NCBI GenBank assembly: GCA_900545525.1
Contig: UQZX01000002.1
Span: forward strand, 124,001 to 188,000
Origin: an uncultured Prevotella sp.
GTDB lineage: Bacteria > Bacteroidota > Bacteroidia > Bacteroidales > Bacteroidaceae
Direction: 5' to 3'
DNA: 64,000 nucleotides
The position numbers were made by a program, and so were the translations under genes. Positions 44,379 to 51,154 of the stretch are shown here, one piece after another. The notes below the pieces were generated by a model that was not told where the DNA came from, searched no databases, and saw only the letters and a list, made by a program, of their open reading frames with translations. Position 1 is the stretch's first letter, and every line of letters begins with the position of its first letter.

Positions 44379-45521
44379 ATGAGTTACCTTGGTCTTTATT
44401 CTTCTCCGTCTTCTTTGTCCGAGCGTAAGAAGCCTTCGCCCTTTTCTACGTTTAATATCGTTACAGACGGTAGCGGACGGTATGGAGTGAAGGACAGAGA
44501 CGGTAATGTCGTCGTAGGGTGCAAATATATTAACATTGAGATGACAGATGACGGATTTGCCTGCTGTTATAATAAACGTAAGGGACGTTATCCTTGGATA
44601 GACCTTAAGACGGGGTGGAAGTTCCGTGATTGTCCTGTTGTTATAGAATATAACGGTATGGAGCTATGTACGGAAGATGGCGTGCAGCTGCTGCCGAGAG
44701 TCCGTTCGCGGCTCATAGACAATACTTTCTCATTGAACATGAAGACCTTGGATATGCAGGTTGGCAGCGGACTGAGCTGGCGTAAAAGGTTTATTTCATG
44801 GACGGAGCCTGACAAGGTTTATGAGATTGTGGCAGAAAAAGAATGTGGAACGAGGGTCTTGCGTGATGAACATGGAGGTCTGTTTGTTCAGGAAAATCCT
44901 GATGAGCAGTTGATTGCGGTGAATAAGGCAGGTGATGCTGATGCCTATATTAAGCTGTGGGAAGATAAACAGCTTCTTGTCAAGGCAAGCGATAATGAAC
45001 TTGTCCGGGACAGGAACATGCGACGTGTCTCTTATGAAAATATCAAGGACTTTTTTCCTGATAGCAAGATTATTGAGAGTGAAGGTGACGGTATTGTTCA
45101 TGTTGTTGACGGTGAGGGCAGAGATGTTTGGATAGACATGATGACTTGTATGAAGCATTTTTGTAAGCCAGTTTTATATAAGCGCGGATTTGTTGAACTT
45201 CTTAAAGAGCGTGATATGGTCTTCATAAGAAACATCAGAATGGAGGCTGGTATTATACACCGTAATTGGGAGATAAAGGCGGATGATAATATATGCACCG
45301 TCCGCAGGCGGCTGTATCTGAGGAAGCACCCCTTTGATGTTTTTACCGTTAAACGCAGAAGTGACGATTTCAGCTATTTCCTTGTAGAGACAAACTTTCT
45401 TGACGGAATGAATTGTGTATATAATATGAAGATTACAAATTATCAGGGTGAGAAGCTTAAATGTACAAAGGTTACTACCATTGAGCGTATGCAGGAGCGT
45501 GGGGATATAGTGCAGCGTTAG
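44379..45521 (+). CDS. protein of unknown function with WG-like repeat
   Basis: 380 residues, no signal peptide or membrane segment. Residues about 30-52 (GSGRYGVKDRDGNVVVGCKY) look like one WG (beta-propeller-like) repeat; further DGEGRDVWIDMMT and DEHGGLFVQ stretches resemble diverged repeats. Function unknown. It follows the two small genes by 28 bases and ends before a strong terminator, so the three probably form one transcript. Confidence 0.65.
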   Translation: MSYLGLYSSPSSLSERKKPSPFSTFNIVTDGSGRYGVKDRDGNVVVGCKYINIEMTDDGFACCYNKRKGRYPWIDLKTGWKFRDCPVVIEYNGMELCTEDGVQLLPRVRSRLIDNTFSLNMKTLDMQVGSGLSWRKRFISWTEPDKVYEIVAEKECGTRVLRDEHGGLFVQENPDEQLIAVNKAGDADAYIKLWEDKQLLVKASDNELVRDRNMRRVSYENIKDFFPDSKIIESEGDGIVHVVDGEGRDVWIDMMTCMKHFCKPVLYKRGFVELLKERDMVFIRNIRMEAGIIHRNWEIKADDNICTVRRRLYLRKHPFDVFTVKRRSDDFSYFLVETNFLDGMNCVYNMKITNYQGEKLKCTKVTTIERMQERGDIVQR

Positions 45522-45589
45522 CCCCAGACAGGCATACTGTTTTCAAAAGGCGGCATATCGGCTCCTGAAAGGTGCCCTTTCGGAATGTG

Positions 45590-45624
45590 AAAGGCGGCAT
45601 ATCGGCTCACGATATGCCGCCTTT
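45590..45624. terminator. strong terminator hairpin
   Basis: 15-bp perfect stem AAAGGCGGCATATCG (45590-45604) with its complement (45610-45624), loop GCTCA, then T-rich tail. A partial extra copy of the left arm lies at 45547-45562. The following tail AGAAGGTATCATCTTGATTATCA matches that of the hairpins near 21.8 kb. Confidence 0.75.
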
Positions 45625-45770
45625 TGTATTGCAGAAGGTATCATCTTGATTATCAGTGTGTTGTAGTTTGTTCCTTTGTCGCATGTCCGTGCGATGTTAA
45701 ATAAATGTTTCACATGCTTATTAATAACTAAAATACCGGGCGGTGATACGTGCCTTTATGCCTTTTTACG

Positions 45771-45778
45771 TATCTTTG
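45771..45778 (+). promoter_or_regulatory. -7 box of the exchanger gene
   Basis: TATCTTTG, 27 bases before the ATG at 45806; the -33 element is weak. Confidence 0.5.
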
Positions 45779-45805
45779 CGGTGGTTTTTAACATAACGGA
45801 TATTT

Positions 45806-46735
45806 ATGATAAGCATTATTCTTGTTGTAGTGGGAGTGGCTCTTGTGCTGTGGGGAGCCGACCGTCTTACCGACGGGGCAACGGCTTTGGCGCAGCGTAT
45901 GAATGTTCCTCAGATAGTCATCGGACTGACAGTGGTTGCAATGGGCACGTCCATGCCCGAGTTTTTTGTCAGCATGGTGTCGGCTATAAAAGGCACTCCC
46001 GACCTTGCCGTGGGCAATGTCGTGGGCAGCAACATCTTCAATACGATGTTTATCGTGGGCATTTCGGCAGCCGTGGCACCAATGACGATAAGCCGTTCTG
46101 CTGTCAGGAAGGATATTCCGTTTGCCGTTGTCGCCACGCTGATGCTTTCCGTCATGTGCATGGACGGCAACATATCGCGTACCGATGCCGGCATACTGTT
46201 TGCCCTGTTCATCGTCTTTATGGTCTATACGCTGCGTCTTGCACGCAAGGGGGCTGTCGATGTGGAGGAGAAAAAGAAGGAAGACCTGTCTGTCGTGATG
46301 TCTTCCGTGTTTATCATCGTGGGGCTTGCCTGCCTGATAGGCGGAAGCAACCTGTTTGTAAACGGTGCGTCAGCCATAGCAAAGGCTCTCAACGTGAGCG
46401 ATGCCGTCATAGGTCTTACGGTCGTGGCAATGGGCACGTCGCTGCCCGAGCTTGCCACCAGTGTTGTTGCGGCGCGCAAGGGGCGCAGTGCAATGGCTAT
46501 GGGTAACGTCATTGGCAGCAATGTCTTCAATATCCTCATGATACTTGGCGTTACCGGTATGATAACTCCCATGCAGATAGAGGGCATAACGATGACCGAC
46601 ATGGGTGTGATGCTCGTCGGCATGGTGCTTGTGTGGATGTTCTCATATACCAAGTATAAGGTGGCACGTTGGGAAGGTTTCGTCCTTGCGGCGATGTTCG
46701 TCGGCTACATGGCTTGGCTCGTAAGCAATATTTAA
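45806..46735 (+). CDS. calcium/sodium antiporter (YrbG/CaCA family)
   Basis: 309 residues with about ten membrane helices in two inverted halves, each with the alpha-repeat signature: VIGLTVVAMGTSMPEFFVSMVSA... and VIGLTVVAMGTSLPELATSVVAA (both carry the ion-binding GTSxPE). VGNVVGSNIFNT and MGNVIGSNVFNI follow each. Inner-membrane Na+/Ca2+ or K+-linked exchanger. Monocistronic with its own -7 box and a terminator before it. Confidence 0.93.
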   Translation: MISIILVVVGVALVLWGADRLTDGATALAQRMNVPQIVIGLTVVAMGTSMPEFFVSMVSAIKGTPDLAVGNVVGSNIFNTMFIVGISAAVAPMTISRSAVRKDIPFAVVATLMLSVMCMDGNISRTDAGILFALFIVFMVYTLRLARKGAVDVEEKKKEDLSVVMSSVFIIVGLACLIGGSNLFVNGASAIAKALNVSDAVIGLTVVAMGTSLPELATSVVAARKGRSAMAMGNVIGSNVFNILMILGVTGMITPMQIEGITMTDMGVMLVGMVLVWMFSYTKYKVARWEGFVLAAMFVGYMAWLVSNI

Positions 46736-46880
46736 TCGTTGCCTGCGGCATGTGGCGGCATGTGGTTGAATATCCATTCAGATGTCACTTTTTTATTAAA
46801 ACGTCGCTTTTCAGATGTCACTTTTTTATGATTTAACAATTCTTACGGTACTACTTTTTTTATTATTCGGACTTTTGTGC

Positions 46881-46888
46881 TATCTTTG
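46881..46888 (+). promoter_or_regulatory. -7 box of the DUF4143 ATPase gene
   Basis: TATCTTTG 17 bases upstream of the ATG at 46906. Upstream, GATGTCACTTTTTTAT occurs twice (about 46777-46830), a short direct repeat. Confidence 0.55.
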
Positions 46889-46905
46889 CATTTAAATAAA
46901 ACGTT

Positions 46906-48237
46906 ATGGCACAATATTTTATACGTCAGATAGACAAATATCTTAATGAATGGAAAGACGACAGGTACAGGAAGCCTCTTTTGATAAGAGGTGCCCGCCA
47001 GATAGGGAAGTCGTCGGCAGCACGTAATTTCGGCAAAACGTTCAAGTATTTTGTCGAGATTAATTTAGAGCGTGAACAGGATTTGAAAGAACTGTTCGGC
47101 AAGAATATAGACGTGAAGAAGATATGCAGCCGGTTGAGTGTTTTGAAGCAAATACCCATTGTGCCTGGTGAGACCTTGTTGTTTATTGATGAGATACAAG
47201 AGTCTGAAAGGGCTATAGCTTCATTGCGTTATTTCTATGAAGATTATCCCGAACTGCATGTCGTTGCAGCCGGTTCGCTTTTAGAGTTTGCTCTTCGCGA
47301 GTTGTCTTCTTTCGGTGTTGGCAGGATAACTTCTGTGTACATGTATCCTTTTTCGTTCGATGAGTTCCTGCGTGCGACAGGGCAAGGCATGCTTGCAGAT
47401 TATAAAATGAATGAGGCAAGTTGCACAAATCCCCTGCCGCAGTCATTTCACGATAATCTTGTCGACAGTCTGCGTGCCTACTATCTTATTGGTGGCATGC
47501 CTGAGGCGGTAAGGTATTGGCAAGAGACTCACGACATGCTTCATGTATCAAGAATACACAACAACATAATAAATACTTATCAAGACGACTTCAGCAAGTA
47601 TAAGAGCAGGATATCACCGTTGCTTTTGCGTAACACTCTGCTTAGCGTTGCAAAACAGGCGGGAGGCAAGTTTGTATATTCGCAAGTGGAGAATGGCACA
47701 AACACAGGAAAGGTGAAAGAGGCTTTGCAGTTGTTGGCGCTTGCAGGAATTGTCATTCCGGTAACACACACAGCAGCCAATGGAATACCTTTGGGAGCTG
47801 AGGTTAATACAAAATTCCAAAAATATCTTCTTGCCGACATTGGCTTGATGCAAGCCATGTTGAAGCTTTCAGCGAGCGACCTGTTGTTGTCCAGTGATGT
47901 TGATTTTGTGAACAAAGGCGGTATGGCAGAGGTCTTTACCGGTTTGGAACTTATAAAATATTCCTCACCCTTTGTCCCGCCGGAGCAGTTCTATTGGCAA
48001 CGATTGGAGAAAGGAACGCAGTCGGAAATCGACTATATCATCGAACAAAACCAACAAATAATACCTGTTGAAGTAAAAGCAGGCACGCGCGGTTCAATGC
48101 AAAGCCTTAGGATTTTTATGAATTTAAAACATTCGACGTTTGGAATACGCACCTGTTTGGAAAACTTTGGCTGTTACGACAATATAAAAGTGTATCCTCT
48201 TTATGCAATAAGTAGCTTTGCAAGCGAGGCGGAATGA
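46906..48237 (+). CDS. AAA ATPase with DUF4143 domain
   Basis: 443 residues. N-terminal AAA domain with Walker A GARQIGKSS (29-37) and Walker B LLFIDEIQES; C-terminal DUF4143 (about 200-410) with the PD-(D/E)xK-like EIDYIIEQNQQIIPVEVKAG motif. Widespread stand-alone proteins of unclear function, common in Bacteroidota in many paralogues; proposed roles include mobile-element or toxin-antitoxin-like functions, not shown. Full length, with its own -7 box, so likely intact. Confidence 0.88.
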   Translation: MAQYFIRQIDKYLNEWKDDRYRKPLLIRGARQIGKSSAARNFGKTFKYFVEINLEREQDLKELFGKNIDVKKICSRLSVLKQIPIVPGETLLFIDEIQESERAIASLRYFYEDYPELHVVAAGSLLEFALRELSSFGVGRITSVYMYPFSFDEFLRATGQGMLADYKMNEASCTNPLPQSFHDNLVDSLRAYYLIGGMPEAVRYWQETHDMLHVSRIHNNIINTYQDDFSKYKSRISPLLLRNTLLSVAKQAGGKFVYSQVENGTNTGKVKEALQLLALAGIVIPVTHTAANGIPLGAEVNTKFQKYLLADIGLMQAMLKLSASDLLLSSDVDFVNKGGMAEVFTGLELIKYSSPFVPPEQFYWQRLEKGTQSEIDYIIEQNQQIIPVEVKAGTRGSMQSLRIFMNLKHSTFGIRTCLENFGCYDNIKVYPLYAISSFASEAE

Positions 48238-48273
48238 CATGCGTCTGACCGTTTTTTATATTCCTTGTTATAT

Positions 48274-48302
48274 CACGAACCACCCGTAGAGGGTGGTTCG
48301 TG
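48274..48302. terminator. hairpin between the ATPase gene and the SusD remnant
   Basis: 12-bp perfect stem CACGAACCACCC (48274-48285), loop GTAGA, GGGTGGTTCGTG (48291-48302). Preceded by TATTCCTTGTTATATCAC, which resembles the arm ends of the family 1 element (CTTCCTTGTATATTAC...CCACCC). Confidence 0.6.
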
Positions 48303-48323
48303 CCCTTGTCAGCCTCACTTTGT

Positions 48324-48595
48324 CTAATATCCCGGGTTCTGTTTCAACCCCGGTGTTGTGTATATTTCGCTCTGCGGTATAGGCATCAGCAGCTCATGCT
48401 CTTCATATCCTGCCACGTCTTGCGCCTGCATAGTGCGTTTCAGCATAAGCCAGTAGCCCCAATATTGCTTTTTGTTTTTCCATCTGCCAATAAGCAGAGA
48501 TGTTTCATCGGCATCTTTCAGATTTGTTTCTTGAAGCAACAAGCGTTTTTTATCTCCTGCTGTCTTATAAGCGGATATTGTCTGTCTGAGCCAAT
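48324..48595 (-). pseudogene. truncated SusD/RagB remnant (C-terminal end only)
   Basis: The leftward frame reads ...LLLQETNLKDADETSLLIGRWKNK... and ends HELLMPIPQSEIYTTPGLKQ followed by NPGY and the stop at 48324. The ending PIPxxEI...PGLxQNPGY is the invariant C-terminus of SusD-family lipoproteins, glycan-binding partners of SusC transporters. Only about 90 residues of a normal 500 or more remain and the frame runs into the end of the thioredoxin gene with no start. No SusC gene is present, so it is a scar of a lost polysaccharide-utilisation locus or an insertion of foreign sequence. Confidence 0.8.
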
Positions 48596-49674
48596 CAGAA
48601 CCCGTACAGCTCTTTCAGTTTTTCGCCCAGCTTTTCGCCGCGCAGGTCTATGGCGATAATCTTGCCCTCCTTGTCAAGAAGTATGCTTGACGGTATGGAG
48701 CTGATGCCGTAGACATCTTTGCCAGCCGACTTCCAGCCCTTCAGGTCGCTAAGTTGCGGCCATTTCATGTTGAGGTTCTTTATCGCCGCTTTCCATGCCT
48801 CGGCTTTGGTGTCGAACGATATGCCGACGATTTCAAAACCCTTTGAGTGGTATTTCTCGTAGTTTGCGACCGCGTTGGGCATCTCTCCGCGGCACGGACC
48901 GCACCAGCTTGCCCAGAAGTCAATCATCACGTAGTTGCCTTTTCCGCACCATTCGCTCAGCCTGCGTTCCTTTCCGTTGTCGTCGTTCATCGTTATGTCC
49001 GTGAACATCTTGCCCGGTCTGCGCAACTCGTATGATGCCAGCAACGCCTTCGGCTGCTTCATCTGCGCGTGGCTGTAATACGGTGCCGTCTCCGGCAGCA
49101 GCGCCTTCAGCTCGTCGTACGACAGTTCGTACATTATGTTATTGATGAATACAGCCGGGATGAGGTTGTCTTTATTTTCGTTGATGATTTTCATCTGGAA
49201 ATCCGTAAATTCGTTGTCAACCTTTTCAAACTCGGCTACAATAGCCTTTATTTCATCAGCATTGCTGCCGTCGTTCTTTTTTCCGGCTTCATTGTATTTC
49301 TCGCGCAGGTCGCCCATCTTTGACATGTAAGTGTTGTAAAGAGGCATATACCCGCCAAGTTTTGCGTTCACTTCCGAGCCTTTCAGCGTTTCCTTGTCCA
49401 TGTCAACCTCTACCGGCGTGCCGTCGCAGAAAAACATCATTATGTTGTTGTCAGTGGCAACGGCAAGCAGGGTGTTGGCATTCTTCTTTCCCGAAAAAGC
49501 AAACCTGCCGTCTTTAACGGCTGTGCTGTCAATGTCTTTCCTGTCATCCCTGTTTATGAGATAAGCCATTTTTGTGCCAGCCGGTGCCGTCCCTTCAATA
49601 TTGAATACGGTGTCTTGCGCATTTGCGGCAAGAGTGCCGAGTGCCATTACGGCGAATGATAAAAGTCTTTTCAT
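48595..49674 (-). CDS. TlpA-like thioredoxin with DUF4369 domain
   Basis: 359 residues with a signal peptide (MKRLLSFAVMALGTLAANAQ), an N-terminal DUF4369 domain (about 22-120, FNIEGTAPAGTKMAYLINRDD), a helical linker and a C-terminal AhpC/TSA-type thioredoxin fold with the CxxC active site C258-C261 (DFWASWCGPCRGEMP) and cis-Pro in SSIPSSILLD. A periplasmic or surface disulfide reductase; such proteins are numerous in Bacteroidota. Its end coincides with the SusD remnant. Confidence 0.92.
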   Translation of the reverse strand: MKRLLSFAVMALGTLAANAQDTVFNIEGTAPAGTKMAYLINRDDRKDIDSTAVKDGRFAFSGKKNANTLLAVATDNNIMMFFCDGTPVEVDMDKETLKGSEVNAKLGGYMPLYNTYMSKMGDLREKYNEAGKKNDGSNADEIKAIVAEFEKVDNEFTDFQMKIINENKDNLIPAVFINNIMYELSYDELKALLPETAPYYSHAQMKQPKALLASYELRRPGKMFTDITMNDDNGKERRLSEWCGKGNYVMIDFWASWCGPCRGEMPNAVANYEKYHSKGFEIVGISFDTKAEAWKAAIKNLNMKWPQLSDLKGWKSAGKDVYGISSIPSSILLDKEGKIIAIDLRGEKLGEKLKELYGF

Positions 49675-49775
49675 CTGTTGTCTCTTTTTGTTATGTTAAT
49701 ACAGCAAAGGTAAATATTAAATGTATAATTAGGAATAAATGCGATGCAAAAACACCGTCTGTTGAGTTTTTTTAT

Positions 49776-49783
49776 TAATTTTG
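49776..49783 (+). promoter_or_regulatory. -7 box ahead of the preQ1 riboswitch
   Basis: TAATTTTG matches TAnnTTTG. Transcription would start around 49790, just before the aptamer, so the aptamer makes up nearly all of the leader. Confidence 0.5.
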
Positions 49784-49799
49784 CCCCCATATTAACAAC

Positions 49800-49830
49800 A
49801 GAGTGCTTGGTAAACCTCTTTAAAAACAAG
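49800..49830 (+). ncRNA. preQ1-I-type riboswitch (candidate)
   Basis: A short H-type pseudoknot can be drawn: stem AGAG (49800-49803) with CTCT (49816-49819), a 12-base loop containing CTTG (49806-49809), an A-rich linker TTTAAAAA, and CAAG (49827-49830) which pairs with the loop CTTG. This is the architecture and approximate sequence of preQ1 class I aptamers (stem, loop, A-rich tail, pseudoknot). It lies 4 bases before the ATG of a queuosine-precursor transporter with queF downstream, so ligand binding would block translation initiation. Confidence 0.7.
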
Positions 49831-49834
49831 AACA

Positions 49835-50524
49835 ATGAGAAAAAGACAGGACAATGTGAGTGTGCTGTTCATGCTTTTCAGCATACTCTTCTGCGTTTGC
49901 CTTATAACGGCAAACGTGCTTGAGACAAAGCAGATTTCTTTCGGATTTGTCAACATCACAGGCGGACTGCTGGTCTTCCCCGTCTCCTATATCATCAACG
50001 ACTGTGTGTGCGAGGTGTGGGGATACCGCAAGGCGCGGCTGCTTATATGGACCGGCTTTGCCATGAACTTTATCTTCGTGATGTTCGGTGCGCTTGCCGA
50101 TGCCATTCCCGGTGCGCCTTATTGGGACAACGATGCGGGCTTCCATTCGGTCTTCGGTCTTGCCCCGCGCATTGCCGCCGCGTCGTTCGTGGCGTTTCTC
50201 GCAGGCTCTTTCATCAACGCATACGTTATGAGCCGCATGAAACTGTCGTCGGGCGGCAGGCATTTCTCTGTCCGTGCCGTTGTCAGTACGGTATTCGGAG
50301 AGACTGCCGACTCGCTGATTTTCTTTCCACTTGCTTTGTGGGGCGTAATTCCGGCATCAGAGATGCCCTCGCTTATAGTGTCGCAGGTTGTGCTCAAGAC
50401 GCTGTACGAGATACTTGTGCTGCCCGTAACCATACGTGTGGTACGTAAGACAAAGGAGTTTGAAGCTACCGATGTCTATGATGAAGGTATAAGTTATAAT
50501 ATCTGGAAAATATTCAATATATGA
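49835..50524 (+). CDS. queuosine precursor transporter (YhhQ/VUT family)
   Basis: 229 residues with about six membrane helices. VLFMLFSILFCVCLITANVLETKQISF at the N-terminus with the conserved N-x-x-x-x-K, FPVSYIINDCVCEVWGYRKAR, and GETADSLIFFPLALWG are the family motifs (formerly DUF165). It imports queuosine precursors (preQ0, preQ1 or queuine). It overlaps queF by 4 bases and follows the candidate preQ1 riboswitch. The gene is chromosomal in character and not AT-rich. Confidence 0.92.
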   Translation: MRKRQDNVSVLFMLFSILFCVCLITANVLETKQISFGFVNITGGLLVFPVSYIINDCVCEVWGYRKARLLIWTGFAMNFIFVMFGALADAIPGAPYWDNDAGFHSVFGLAPRIAAASFVAFLAGSFINAYVMSRMKLSSGGRHFSVRAVVSTVFGETADSLIFFPLALWGVIPASEMPSLIVSQVVLKTLYEILVLPVTIRVVRKTKEFEATDVYDEGISYNIWKIFNI

Positions 50525-50994
50525 CAAGAAACAATGAAAACCGCAGGGAAGAGGGGCTGAAGGCGCTCGGAACTGCAACGGAATATGCAGACGACTATGC
50601 GCCTGAGGTGCTCGAGACATTCACCAACAAGCATCCCGGCAACGACTATTGGGTGCAGTTCAACTGCCCGGAGTTTACATCCTTGTGCCCAATTACAGGG
50701 CAGCCCGACTTTGCCGAGATACGTATACAGTATGTTCCGGGAGAGAAAATGGTGGAGAGCAAGAGCCTTAAACTCTATCTGTTCAGCTTCCGTAATCACG
50801 GTGATTTCCACGAAGACTGCGTGAACATAATAATGAAGGACCTCGTAAGACTGATGAATCCCAAGTATATAGAGGTGACAGGCATATTCACCCCGCGTGG
50901 CGGAATAAGCATATATCCCTTCGCCAACTACGGACAGCCCGGCACAAAGTATGAGAAACTGGCAGAACACAGGTTTATGAATCATAATATGTAA
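50521..50994 (+). CDS. queF: NADPH-dependent preQ0 reductase
   Basis: 157 residues, the unimodular (B. subtilis-type) QueF. Catalytic Cys C56 in FTSLCPITGQPD, with the conserved Asp downstream, ESKSLKLYLFSFRNHGDFHEDCVN motif and FTPRGGISIYPF. It reduces the nitrile of preQ0 to the aminomethyl of preQ1. Coupled to the transporter (ATGA overlap). In many Bacteroidota a queC gene lies between the two; it is absent here, so the organism may import preQ0 or hold queC elsewhere. Confidence 0.95.
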   Translation: MTRNNENRREEGLKALGTATEYADDYAPEVLETFTNKHPGNDYWVQFNCPEFTSLCPITGQPDFAEIRIQYVPGEKMVESKSLKLYLFSFRNHGDFHEDCVNIIMKDLVRLMNPKYIEVTGIFTPRGGISIYPFANYGQPGTKYEKLAEHRFMNHNM

Positions 50995-51016
50995 GGGAAG
51001 TTGAAGAAGTGATTTC

Positions 51017-51132
51017 GGAAGTTAAGGAAGTTAAGGAGGAAGTTAAAGACGATAGTGTGGCATGCCGTATATTCAAATAACAGACATTTGTCCTTAACTT
51101 CTTTAACTTCCTCCTTAACTTCTTTAACTTCC
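51017..51132. repeat. GAAGTTAA simple-sequence palindrome
   Basis: 51017-51049 and 51100-51132 are 33-base inverted repeats with one mismatch, made of GGAAGTTAA and GGAGGAAG units. Same architecture as the GGAGTAA palindromes, with a different word. Lies between queF and the patatin gene. Confidence 0.8.
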
Positions 51133-51154
51133 CCAAAATATAATATTCTTGTTT

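Noticed and set aside
45676..46506. 276-codon rightward frame
   Set aside because: Same-strand shadow of the exchanger gene in another phase; rich in Cys and Arg, no motifs.
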